From: CBDHCC01 sp965261015
GTDB lineage: Bacteria > Pseudomonadota > Alphaproteobacteria > Sphingomonadales > Sphingomonadaceae
Direction: 5' to 3'
NCBI GenBank assembly: GCA_965261015.1
Contig: CBDHCC010000001.1
Location: 1,364,001 to 1,428,000 of the forward strand
DNA: 64,000 nucleotides
Shown here in pieces: positions 8,048 through 16,425 of this stretch (position 1 is the first letter of the stretch; every line of letters begins with the position of its first letter). The notes under the pieces are model-generated. The model was given only the letters and a program-made list of their open reading frames with translations. It had not been told where the DNA came from and made no database searches. A program made the translations under genes and the position numbers.

Positions 8048-8340
8048 CAGGCGATCTCCAGCGCGGACGGGTCGGTGGGCTTCAGCGTCAGGTCGGGGCG
8101 CACGGTGGGACCCAGCGCGCGCACCCGATCCTTGATGTGCGAAGGGCGCGGGCCGGCGGGCGACGGGTCGGCGTCCACCACGGCGGCGGCGTTCACCCGG
8201 CGTTCCGCCTCCTCGACCGCCAGGATGGTCTCGGCGTCCTCGCCGGCGTCCACCGCCTGTTCGACATGGCGCGACCAGCCGTCGCCGGTCCACCAGACCA
8301 CGTCGCCGCTCGCCAGATCGTTGCCGCTCAACAGACGCAT
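8047..8340 (-). CDS. DUF2849 family protein
   Basis: 97 residues from ATG 8340, which has an aaggag ribosome site six bases upstream. The five codons before it are therefore left out. The pattern GNDLASGDVVWWTGDGWSRH with a following acidic helix matches DUF2849, a small family placed directly before cysI in alphaproteobacteria. Its molecular role is unknown. The stop overlaps the cysI start by one base, so the two are co-translated. The siroheme synthase gene that often precedes this pair is absent here; astD lies 82 bases upstream instead. Confidence 0.8.
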   Translation of the reverse strand: MRLLSGNDLASGDVVWWTGDGWSRHVEQAVDAGEDAETILAVEEAERRVNAAAVVDADPSPAGPRPSHIKDRVRALGPTVRPDLTLKPTDPSALEIA

Positions 8341-8422
8341 CGCCCACTCCTTCAAGGGGGAAGATGGGGCGCGGGGGAGGGCCGCGCAATCGAGTGTTGC
8401 TTGGCCGCCGCGAAGCGAGGCT

Positions 8423-9880
8423 TCAGCGGTCGCCCACCACGTTGGCCAGCCCCACGCCGATGGCGGCGCGCGCCTGCTGCGCCTCCGCCGACACCACGGG
8501 ATAGGCGCAGTAGTCGGCGGCGTAGAAGGCGGACGGCCGGTGGTTGCCCGACAGGCCGACGCCCCCGAACGGCGCGTTGGACGGCGCGCCGTTGGTCGGC
8601 CGGTTCCAGTTGATGACGCCCGCGCGCACGCCCGACCAGAAGCGGTCGTAATCCTCCGGCGTCCCGCCGATCAGCGAGGCGGACAGGCCGAAGCGCGTCG
8701 CGTTCGCCTCCGCGATGGCGCTGGCGAAGTCCGGCACGCGCACCAGCTGGAGGAGCGGGCCGAACAGCTCGACATCGGGCCGGCGCTCCACCCGGGTCAC
8801 GTCGATCAGCGCGGGCCGCAGGAAGGGCTTGTCCGCGTCCGGCCGCTCCAGCTGCACGATCGGCTGCCCGCCCTTCATCATCAGGGCGAGGAAGCTTTCC
8901 TGCAGGTTCTCGGCGGTCTCGTTGTCGATCACCGGGCCCATGAAGGGCGGCGGGCTGTCGTGCGGCCCGCCCACCAGAATGCGCTTCATCAGCCGGGTGA
9001 CGGCGTCGAGCAGCGGCTGTTCCTGGCCGTCCTCCACGATCAGCCGGCGCGCCGCCGTGCAGCGCTGGCCGGCGGTCAGAAAGGCCGACTGGATGACCAG
9101 CACGGCGGCCGCCTCGACGTCGGCCGGGCGCCAGACCACCAGCGGATTGTTGCCCCCCATCTCGAGCGCCAGGATGCGGTCGGGCCGGTCGGCGAACTGG
9201 CGGTTGAGCGCGACGCCGGTGGTCGACGATCCGGTGAACAGCAGCCCGTCGATGCCCGGATGGGCCGCCAGCGCCTTGCCCACCTCGACCCCGCCCTGCA
9301 GGCAGATCAGCGCATCCTCCGGCACGCCGGCGCGGTGGAAAAGCTGGACCAGCCGCTCGCCCACGGCCGGCGTCTTCTCCGACGGCTTGAAGACGACCGT
9401 GTTGCCGGCCAGCAGGGCGGGGACGATGTGCCCGTTGGGCAGGTGGGCCGGGAAATTGTAGGGCCCCAGCACCGCCAGCACCCCGTGCGGCTTGTGGCGC
9501 ACCGCGCTCTTCGCCCCGACGGCCCCGTCCAGCCGGCGCTGCGCCGTGCGTTCGGCGTAGGAGGCGACGGAGATGTCGACCTTTCGCATCACCGCCTCGG
9601 TCTCGGTCGTGGCCTCCCACAAGGGCTTGCCCGTCTCGCGCGCGATCCGGTCGGCGAAATCGTCCAGTTCGCCCCGCAACTCATTGGCGAATCGGCGAAG
9701 AGTCTCGGTGCGATAGGAGAAGGCCTGGGACGCCCAGCCTTGGAACGCGCCCCGCGCGCGCGCCACGGCCTGGTCGGCGTCGCCGCTGTGGCCTTGCCAG
9801 AAAAGGGTGCCGGTGGCGGGTTCGTGGGAGAGGAGTTCGGTCAAAAAGGGGCTTCCGTGGCGGTGGCGCGGTGTGAGCAT
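8423..9880 (-). CDS. astD: N-succinylglutamate 5-semialdehyde dehydrogenase
   Basis: 485 residues of the aldehyde dehydrogenase fold. Oxidises N-succinylglutamate semialdehyde to succinylglutamate, the fourth step of the AST arginine pathway. AstD-like features are SHEPATG at the N terminus, GPYNFPAHLPNGHIVPALLAG, EMGGNNPLVVW and the catalytic cysteine in TAGQRCTAARR near residue 272. ATG 9880 is used; a TTG at 9844 (LTELLSHEPATG) would give a length closer to many homologues. It stands apart from the astA/astB cluster, which is 36 kb away in this window. Confidence 0.85.
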   Translation of the reverse strand: MLTPRHRHGSPFLTELLSHEPATGTLFWQGHSGDADQAVARARGAFQGWASQAFSYRTETLRRFANELRGELDDFADRIARETGKPLWEATTETEAVMRKVDISVASYAERTAQRRLDGAVGAKSAVRHKPHGVLAVLGPYNFPAHLPNGHIVPALLAGNTVVFKPSEKTPAVGERLVQLFHRAGVPEDALICLQGGVEVGKALAAHPGIDGLLFTGSSTTGVALNRQFADRPDRILALEMGGNNPLVVWRPADVEAAAVLVIQSAFLTAGQRCTAARRLIVEDGQEQPLLDAVTRLMKRILVGGPHDSPPPFMGPVIDNETAENLQESFLALMMKGGQPIVQLERPDADKPFLRPALIDVTRVERRPDVELFGPLLQLVRVPDFASAIAEANATRFGLSASLIGGTPEDYDRFWSGVRAGVINWNRPTNGAPSNAPFGGVGLSGNHRPSAFYAADYCAYPVVSAEAQQARAAIGVGLANVVGDR

Positions 9881-10051
9881 GGCACGGGCGGTCGCGTCAA
9901 GACGGGCCGGACGGGCGGCGCGGGGCCCGCCCGGCCTGTGCGCGCTAGCGGACACTGCCGATCGCGCGACCTTGCCTCTTTGCGCCCTCTGTGCTGTCAC
10001 CCGACCCACGACGGCGACGCCGCGTTCATCATTCGGAAAGGGGATGTCGAC

Positions 10052-12682
10052 ATGACTCACATGATTCGCAGGGCCACGCTGCTGACGGCCGTCAGCGGAG
10101 CCGCGCTGGCCTGTTCCACCGCGGCCTGGGCCGACGGCACCGCGCCGTGCAACACCGGCACGGGCGCGGCTTCGACCGAATGTGGCGTCAACTCGAACGC
10201 CTCGGGCACCGCCGGCACGGCGGTCGGCCAGGGCGCAGATGCGAGCGGCTTCCGCTCCACGGCGACCGGCACGAACGCCGAAGCGAGCGGCGTAAATTCG
10301 ACCGCGAACGGCCGCGCCGCCGTGGCGAGCGGCGAAAGCTCGACCGCCGTCGGTGAGTCGGCCACCGCGACGGGTCCGGTGTCCACCGCGGTCGGGCGCA
10401 ACGCCACCGCGACCAACGACCGCGCTACGGCGACCGGCACGAACGCCGCGGCCACTGGTTCGGGCGCGACGGCGAACGGCTTTCAGGCGCAGGCCACGGG
10501 CGGCGCGTCCACGGCGGTTGGCGTCAACGCCGTGGCCAACGGCGCTCAGTCGATCTCCGTCGGTGCCGGCTCCAACACCGCGCAGGGCTTCTCCGTGGCC
10601 GTAGGCGGTCGGGCAGCGACCACGGGCGCGAACGGCGTCGCGGTCGGCCAGGACGCGGCGTCCACCGGTGACTTCGCGATCTCCGTCGGCAACCAGGCGA
10701 ACGCCAACGGTGTCGACGCGCTGGCGGTCGGCACGCAGGCGACGGCGCTCGGCAACTCCACGACCGCGGTCGGCGGCGAGACGATCGCCAACACCCCGGG
10801 CGCGACCGCGCTCGGTTGGCAGAGCAATGCGACGGGTGCGATGGCCACGGCTGTTGGCCATCAGTCCACCGCTTCGGGCGACCAGAGCTTCGCGGGTGCC
10901 GAGGATTCGGTGGCGAGCGGCGTGAACGCCATCGCGATCGGCAACACGGCCACGGCGTCCGGCGGTGACGCCATCGCGATCGGTGGCAACCGCGACGGGG
11001 CCACCGGCCGCGCCACTCAGGCGACCGGCGCCTCGTCCACGGCGGTCGGCGGTCAGTCGCTGGCGACGGCGACGGCGGGCACGGCCTTTGGCTGGCGCTC
11101 GGAAGCCACGGCGGAGCGCGCGACGGCGCTGGGCCATCTGGCGGCGGCGAGCGGCGTGCGCTCGGTCGCGGTCGGCGAAGGGGCGACCGTCACGGGCGAC
11201 ACCTCCACGGCGGTCGGCAACCAGGCCACGACGGGTGCCTTCGTCAACTCCACGGCGCTTGGCAACGGCTCCGCCGCGACCGCCGACAACCAGGTGACGC
11301 TCGGCAATGCGCAGAACTCCTATCGTCTGACGGGGTTGGGCCAGGGGCTGGGTGCCGGTGAGACCCGCTCGGTCACGGTGATGGCCGACGGCACGCTGGC
11401 CGCGACCGTCATGCAGGCCAACAACAATCCGGACTTCAACGGAACCGGCGCGAACAGCACGGCGGTCGGCACCAATGCCGTCGCCAGCGGGGACAGCTCG
11501 ACGGCGGTTGGCGATGACTCCCAGTCCAGCGGGCTCGCCGGCACGGCTCTTGGGCGGTCGGCTCTGGCCAGCGGCTCCAACGCCATCGCGCTTGGCAACA
11601 CCTCCGTCGCGTCCGGCGGTGACGCGATCGCGATCGGTGGCAATCGCGACGGGGCCGGCGGCCGCGCCGCTCAGGCGACCGCTAACTCGACCACGGCGGT
11701 CGGCGGTCAGTCGCTCGCCACGGCGGCGGGTGCGTCGGCGTTCGGTTGGCGGGCCGAGGCGTCGGGCGCGCTGTCGACGGCGATCGGACACGTCTCCGTC
11801 GCATCGGCCGACCGTTCGGTCGCGATCGGCGAGTCATCCTCCACCGCGTCGGCCAACGCCGACTCGATGGGCACCTCGGTGGCGATCGGCAACTTCGCGG
11901 CCGCGACCGACGAGGACGCCGTGGCGATCGGCGACCAGGCGGTCGCCGCATTCCACGCGACGGCGATCGGCGGAGAGTCGATCGCGTCAGGTCGGGGCGC
12001 GCAGGCGTTCGGCTGGCAGACGCAGGCCACCGGCGGGACTTCGCTGGCGGTCGGTCACCAGGCCACCGCGGGCGGCGACAACTCGTCGGCCGTCGGCAAG
12101 AACGCCACGGCGAACCAGGCGGGTTCCACGGCGGTCGGCTTCAACGCCACCACCACGCGGGCCAACCAGGTCACGCTCGGCGGGACGGGCAGCTCCGTGA
12201 CGGTCGGCGACATCGCCGCCTCCACGGCGGCCCAGACCGGGGCGCTGTCGTTCGCCACGGTCGACGGCACGGGCACGCTGGGTCGCGGCATGGGGGTCGG
12301 GACCTTCGCCACCGCGGCGCAGGTCGGCACGCTCAACACGCAGGTGGGCACCAACACGGCGTCCATCGGTGCGTTGAACGGGCAGGTCACGACGCTGAAC
12401 GGTCAGGTGGGACAGCTGTTCGACCTGAACAACGTGAACCGCCGCGACATCCGCCGGGCGAACGAGGGCGTCGCCATCGCGCTGGCGATGGAAACGCCCC
12501 AGCTGCCCGCCGGAACGCGCTTCGGCGTCGCTGGTGGCGTGGGCTACTACAACGACCGGGTCGGCGGGTCCGGATCGGTCGCGGCGCGGATCGGCGAGAA
12601 CGCCTCGTTGTCGGCGGGCGTCGGTGTCGGCTTCGACTCGGGCGAGGTCGGTGCCCGCGCCGGCTTCTCGGCCGCGTTCTGA
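10052..12682 (+). CDS. Trimeric autotransporter adhesin (YadA-like)
   Basis: 876 residues from ATG 10052, with ggaaagggg upstream. A signal peptide ends near AWADG (about residue 29). The passenger is built from S-x-A-x-G head repeats (STAVG, ATATG, AVAVG). Two neck-like segments beginning NQVTLG sit near residues 413 and 705. A short heptad-like stalk follows (LNTQVGTNTASIGALNGQV, about 755-793), then a YadA-type beta-barrel anchor ending in Phe (GARAGFSAAF). Trimers of this family export their own passenger through the outer membrane for adhesion or self-aggregation. The stalk is very short. Four modules carrying GW and GH, and one near-duplicate of about 88 residues (10917-11180 against 11571-11836), show growth by internal duplication. 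Confidence 0.92.
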   Translation: MTHMIRRATLLTAVSGAALACSTAAWADGTAPCNTGTGAASTECGVNSNASGTAGTAVGQGADASGFRSTATGTNAEASGVNSTANGRAAVASGESSTAVGESATATGPVSTAVGRNATATNDRATATGTNAAATGSGATANGFQAQATGGASTAVGVNAVANGAQSISVGAGSNTAQGFSVAVGGRAATTGANGVAVGQDAASTGDFAISVGNQANANGVDALAVGTQATALGNSTTAVGGETIANTPGATALGWQSNATGAMATAVGHQSTASGDQSFAGAEDSVASGVNAIAIGNTATASGGDAIAIGGNRDGATGRATQATGASSTAVGGQSLATATAGTAFGWRSEATAERATALGHLAAASGVRSVAVGEGATVTGDTSTAVGNQATTGAFVNSTALGNGSAATADNQVTLGNAQNSYRLTGLGQGLGAGETRSVTVMADGTLAATVMQANNNPDFNGTGANSTAVGTNAVASGDSSTAVGDDSQSSGLAGTALGRSALASGSNAIALGNTSVASGGDAIAIGGNRDGAGGRAAQATANSTTAVGGQSLATAAGASAFGWRAEASGALSTAIGHVSVASADRSVAIGESSSTASANADSMGTSVAIGNFAAATDEDAVAIGDQAVAAFHATAIGGESIASGRGAQAFGWQTQATGGTSLAVGHQATAGGDNSSAVGKNATANQAGSTAVGFNATTTRANQVTLGGTGSSVTVGDIAASTAAQTGALSFATVDGTGTLGRGMGVGTFATAAQVGTLNTQVGTNTASIGALNGQVTTLNGQVGQLFDLNNVNRRDIRRANEGVAIALAMETPQLPAGTRFGVAGGVGYYNDRVGGSGSVAARIGENASLSAGVGVGFDSGEVGARAGFSAAF

Positions 12683-12704
12683 GCACGCAGCGCAAGCGTA
12701 CGGC

Positions 12705-12731
12705 ACGGCCGGGGCACCTCGCCCCGGCCGT
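12705..12731 (+). terminator. Strong hairpin after the adhesin gene
   Basis: A perfect 11-base stem, acggccggggc with gccccggccgt, encloses a 5-base loop 22 bases after the adhesin stop. The bases that follow (tgtcgtg) are T-containing but not a run, so this is either an inefficient intrinsic terminator or a processing/attenuation structure ahead of the next small secreted gene. Confidence 0.6.
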
Positions 12732-12735
12732 TGTC

Positions 12736-13218
12736 GTGTGCGCCGCCCTCCTGTCCGGCCTGACCGCGCCGGCCGCCGCCCAGACCGCACCGCAGCCACC
12801 GGCGGCCATCATGCCGGTGCCGGGAGAGCTGGAGCTGTCCAAGCTGATCTGGAGCACGATGACGGCGGTCGATCACGCCAACGTGGCCGGCAACTATTCT
12901 GTCCTGCGCGACCTGTCCGCGCCGGGCTTTCAGATCAACAACGATCCCGCACGCCTGGCGGAGATCTTCGCGCCGATCCGCGCCACGCGCATCGACCTGT
13001 CCAACACGCTGCTCCTCGCACCCACCTACACCGCGGCACCCGCCATGGTGAACGAGGGCGTGCTGCGGGTGCAGGGCTATTTCGGTCTGCGCCCGACCGC
13101 CATCGGCTTCGACTTCTACTATCAGTGGGTGCAGGGCCGCTGGCGCCTGTTCGGCGTGTCGATCACCCCGCGCCCGATCGCGAGCGAGCAGCCCGCCGGC
13201 ACCCCTTCGCGCCGCTGA
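12736..13218 (+). CDS. Small secreted protein encoded behind the adhesin
   Basis: About 160 residues. From GTG 12736 a hydrophobic segment ends in APAAAQ, a good signal-peptidase site, then the mature domain begins LELSKLIWSTMTAVDHANVA. The Trp/Tyr-rich C terminus (FDFYYQWVQGRWRLFGVSI) and overall size recall SnoaL/NTF2-like small alpha+beta domains, but I cannot assign a family. No ATG is available. A CTG overlapping the adhesin stop (12679) would give a longer, more basic signal region but would be read through the hairpin. Conservation of this neighbour next to the adhesin would suggest a periplasmic partner. Confidence 0.65.
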   Translation: MCAALLSGLTAPAAAQTAPQPPAAIMPVPGELELSKLIWSTMTAVDHANVAGNYSVLRDLSAPGFQINNDPARLAEIFAPIRATRIDLSNTLLLAPTYTAAPAMVNEGVLRVQGYFGLRPTAIGFDFYYQWVQGRWRLFGVSITPRPIASEQPAGTPSRR

Positions 13219-13819
13219 CCGCTGGCGGTCGGCGTGGGGTCCGATCCGCGCCGATCGTCGCGCGCGGCCGGCCCGATTGGGTCGGTTCGAGGGTGAGGGC
13301 GGAGCGCGGGGTCGATGGGGAAGCGTCCCTGCGTCTCGCTCGGGGGTAACTCCGCTCCCGCCCGTTGCTGTCCTCGGTCGGTCGGCTGCTCCGACCGGCT
13401 GAGCGCTACTGTGCTGCCGATGCGGTGCGCGATGTGGCGGGACGCTGGAGCGGCGTGAGGCGAGTGTGATGCCTCCCCGCTGTGATTCGCGGCACAAGAC
13501 TTCTTTAGAGGACCCGGCCGTGAGGCAATCTCGTGACGCGGACGGCCTCGCCTTTTGCCCTCCGCCCATCCGACGCCGCGGACAGCCGTCCCATCGACCT
13601 GCCGGTCGGCCAGGGGACATGGCAGGCCCGCGCGCCACCCCGACGCGCGGTGGTCGGGCGCGGACCAGCCGCGCGGCCCTTGCGGCCGGCCGACACTCGA
13701 ACCGCACGCCTCTCGAGAGTGAGCGTCGCGCCCGCCTGCGCCCCAACGACGCCGCGTCCAAACCTCCGCGCCAGGCGGCCGAACTGCCGGCCTCGCTCGG
13801 AACAGTCCCGAACCGCCCG
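13219..13819. other. Non-coding interval between convergent gene ends
   Basis: About 600 bases between the end of the secreted-protein gene and the end of selO. Open frames crossing it are Arg/Pro/Gly-rich and have no recognisable domain. One locally AT-richer patch (acaagacttctttagagg, near 13493-13510) stands out. No repeat box of the cttcgacaggctc type, tRNA or clear terminator is visible. Confidence 0.4.
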
Positions 13820-15226
13820 TCACTCCCGCGCCGTTCGGACGGCGGGCGAGGGCCCGTTCGCCGCCAGCGCCGCCCCCATGCGCCGGATCGCCGCGATGCG
13901 CTCGTGGAGCGGGTCCCAATCGTCGCGCTCGTCGATCGCGCTCCACAGGGCTTCGACCTCCGCGATCGGGAGCGAGGCCGGGCGCCGGTCGCCGGGCGTG
14001 TCGCCCCGGGCCAGCGGACCGGTCAACGCCTTCAGCGCGTCGAACGCCGCGTCGGGATAGGCGGCGCGATCCGCCGGGCGACCGCCGCGCCAGTCGCACC
14101 AGAACTCCGCCAGGCCCATCCGGCTTTGGGCGAGGGCGCGTTCCAGCCGCTCCCCCAGCGCCACCGCGACCGCCTCGTCGGGCGGGCGCAGGTCCAGCCG
14201 CCAGGCGGTCTGCCGCCCCAGCGCCGCGCGATAGGTGGGCGCGAACCGGTCGAGCCGCTCCGCCAAGTCGTCCAGGTCCGCCAGCGGGGCGAGGGAGCGG
14301 GCGAGTTGGGCGACGTCCCACAAGATCGCCTCCGCCTGCCGGCCGAAGGCGTACAGTCCGGTCTCATCGAAATAGGCGGCGGTGAAGCCGGGGTCCCATT
14401 CGGGTGCGAACCGCCACGGCCCATAATCGAAGCTTTCGCCCGTGACGTTGATGTTGTCGCTGTTGAGCACGCCGTGGACGAAGCCCGCCACCATATAGCT
14501 GGCCGCCAGCCACGCCGTGCGCTCAACGACGCGCTCCAGCAGCGACAGCGCGGGCGCGTCGCCGCCGGGTTCCCCGAACAGGTTGTCCAGGGTGTAGCGG
14601 ACGAGCGCCTCCAGCCCGGCCGTGTCGCCCAGCGTGGCCAGCCGCTGGAACGTGCCGATCCGGACGTGGCCGTGGTTCAGGCGCACGAACACGCACGACC
14701 GGGTGGGCGACGGTTCGTCGCCGCGCACCAGCGCCTCGCCGGTCTCCACCAGCGACAAGGTGGCCGAGGTGTCGACGCCCAGCGCCGCCAGCATCTCGGT
14801 CGCCAGCAGTTCGCGCACGCCGCCCTTCAGCGTCAGGCGCCCGTCGCCCGTGCGGCTGAACGGGGTGCGGCCCGACCCTTTCGTGCCCAGATCCATCAGC
14901 CGCCCGTCGCGCGCGATCCCCTGCGCGAACAGGAAGCCGCGCCCGTCGCCGATCCGGGGGTTGTAGCTGCGGAACTGATGGCCATGATAGGCGAGCGCCA
15001 GCGGACGGGAGAGGCTGTCGGGCAGCGGCTCGAACCGGGCGAAATGCGCCAGCCACGCCGCGTCCGACAGCCCCGCCAGCCCGATGCGGTCCGCCGCCCG
15101 GTCGTTACGCCAGCGCAGGCGGCTCCGCGGAAAGGTCGCCGGCCGCACCGGCTCCCAGAAGGTGGGGCCGAGCGTCTCGATCGCGGTGGCGCCGCGCCAG
15201 TCGGTCAGGGGGTCGGGATCGGTCAT
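13820..15226 (-). CDS. selO: Protein adenylyltransferase SelO (YdiU family)
   Basis: 468 residues, the usual length of bacterial SelO without the eukaryotic C-terminal selenocysteine. This pseudokinase-fold enzyme transfers AMP from ATP to Ser, Thr or Tyr of target proteins and has been linked to redox homeostasis. Family segments are LAYHGHQFRSYNPRIGDGRG, the Lys-containing LGTKGSGRTPFSR, and the metal-binding/catalytic region VHGVLNSDNINVTGESFDYGP. ATG 15226 is preceded by a clear ggaagaaggg site; the longer frame upstream is rejected. Divergent from the glycosyltransferase gene. Confidence 0.93.
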   Translation of the reverse strand: MTDPDPLTDWRGATAIETLGPTFWEPVRPATFPRSRLRWRNDRAADRIGLAGLSDAAWLAHFARFEPLPDSLSRPLALAYHGHQFRSYNPRIGDGRGFLFAQGIARDGRLMDLGTKGSGRTPFSRTGDGRLTLKGGVRELLATEMLAALGVDTSATLSLVETGEALVRGDEPSPTRSCVFVRLNHGHVRIGTFQRLATLGDTAGLEALVRYTLDNLFGEPGGDAPALSLLERVVERTAWLAASYMVAGFVHGVLNSDNINVTGESFDYGPWRFAPEWDPGFTAAYFDETGLYAFGRQAEAILWDVAQLARSLAPLADLDDLAERLDRFAPTYRAALGRQTAWRLDLRPPDEAVAVALGERLERALAQSRMGLAEFWCDWRGGRPADRAAYPDAAFDALKALTGPLARGDTPGDRRPASLPIAEVEALWSAIDERDDWDPLHERIAAIRRMGAALAANGPSPAVRTARE

Positions 15227-15269
15227 GTCCCTTCTTCCGCCGCGTGCCGCTTTTGGGCAAGGGTCGGGC

Positions 15270-16367
15270 ATGGCGCGCATCCTGCACCTCCACTCCACCT
15301 TCGCCTATGGCGGCAAGGAAGCGCGCGCGGTGCGGCTGATGAACAGCTGGGGCGCGCACCACCACCACACGGTCGTCAGCGCGATGCCGGAGCAGATGGG
15401 GGCCGCCGCCGCGATCGATCCGGCGGTGGCGGTCGATTTCCCGCCCGACGCCCCGCCGCTGGCCGGGCGGCCGACGCCGCGCCGGCTGGGGGCGCTGGCG
15501 CGGTATCAAGGCGAGTTCGACCTGGTGCTGACCTACAATTGGGGGGCGATGGACGCGGTGCTGGCCCATCGGCTGCGACGGGGCGGCACGCCGCTGATCC
15601 ATCACGAGGACGGCTTTGGCGCGGACGAGGCGACGGGGACGAAACGCGCCCGCGACCTCTACCGCCGGCTGGCGCTGCCCACCGCGCGGGCCGTGGTCGT
15701 GCCGTCGACGACCCTGGAGCGGATCGCGCGCGAGCGCTGGGGCGTGGCGCGGCCCACGCGCATCGCCAACGGTATCGCGCTCGGCCCCTTCGCGGCCCCG
15801 CACCCGTCGCCCTGGCCCGATCAGCGGCCGGCGGGGAGCGTGCGCGTCGGCACGGTCGCGGGCCTGCGGGCGGTCAAGAACCTGCCCCGCCTGGTGCGCG
15901 CGGTGGCGGCGGCCGGACCCGACCTGTCGCTCACGATCGCCGGCGAGGGGCCGGAGCGCGGAGCGGTGGAGGCGGCGGCCCGCGCGGCGGGGCTGGGCGA
16001 GCGGTTCGCGGCACCCGGCTTCCTCAGCGATCCAGCCCGCCTGCTGACGCACCTCGACCTGTTCGCCCTGTCCTCGGATTCCGAACAGTTCCCGATCGGC
16101 GTGGTCGAGGCGATGGCGGCGGGGCTGCCGGTCGCGGCGACCGATGTGGGTGACGTGCGCGCGATGGTCAGCGCCGCCAACCGCCCCTTCGTCGGTACGG
16201 GCGAGGCGGCGTTGGCGGACGCGATCCGCACCCTGGCGAACGATCCCGACCTGCGCCGCCGGACCGGCTCCGCCAATCGCGACCGGGCGTTCGAGCGCTA
16301 TGACGAGGGCGCGATGATCGCGCGCTACCGAACGCTGTACGACGGCGCACTGGAGCGCGCGGATTGA
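15270..16367 (+). CDS. Glycosyltransferase, GT-B fold (family 4-like)
   Basis: 365 residues. The N terminus MARILHLHSTFAYGGKEARA is the typical G-G-containing start of a family 4 glycosyltransferase. The C-terminal half holds GTVAGLRAVKNLPRLVRAV, LTIAGEGPERGAVEAAA and the nucleotide-sugar E-x7-E-type segment SDSEQFPIGVVEAMAAGLPV. It should transfer a sugar from a nucleotide donor on the cytosolic face, perhaps for exopolysaccharide or glycolipid, but donor and acceptor cannot be told. It stands alone, with no polysaccharide genes around it. Confidence 0.85.
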   Translation: MARILHLHSTFAYGGKEARAVRLMNSWGAHHHHTVVSAMPEQMGAAAAIDPAVAVDFPPDAPPLAGRPTPRRLGALARYQGEFDLVLTYNWGAMDAVLAHRLRRGGTPLIHHEDGFGADEATGTKRARDLYRRLALPTARAVVVPSTTLERIARERWGVARPTRIANGIALGPFAAPHPSPWPDQRPAGSVRVGTVAGLRAVKNLPRLVRAVAAAGPDLSLTIAGEGPERGAVEAAARAAGLGERFAAPGFLSDPARLLTHLDLFALSSDSEQFPIGVVEAMAAGLPVAATDVGDVRAMVSAANRPFVGTGEAALADAIRTLANDPDLRRRTGSANRDRAFERYDEGAMIARYRTLYDGALERAD

Positions 16368-16425
16368 TGGACGCGCGCCCGGCACTTAGCCTATATCAAG
16401 CACGAGATCACGAGAGGACGCCGTT

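Noticed and set aside
5084..10051. A 2532-codon open frame running through cysH, cysI and astD into the adhesin gene
   Set aside because: The part before 10052 is antisense to well-supported genes and is His/Arg/Gln-rich low-complexity sequence typical of high-GC shadows. The adhesin signal peptide and ribosome site set the real start.
10250..12200. Regular repeats that could look like a CRISPR or minisatellite array
   Set aside because: The periodicity follows codons of S-x-A-x-G protein repeats and the units vary; there are no constant direct repeats with unique spacers.
12679..12735. CTG at 12679 as the start of the small secreted protein
   Set aside because: CTG starts are rare, no ribosome site is present and the segment includes the strong hairpin. 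GTG 12736 is preferred, though coupling cannot be excluded.
13122..14321. Minus-strand frame across the 13.2-13.8 kb gap
   Set aside because: It is a shadow of selO in another frame and contains no family motif in the gap, so the gap is left as non-coding.
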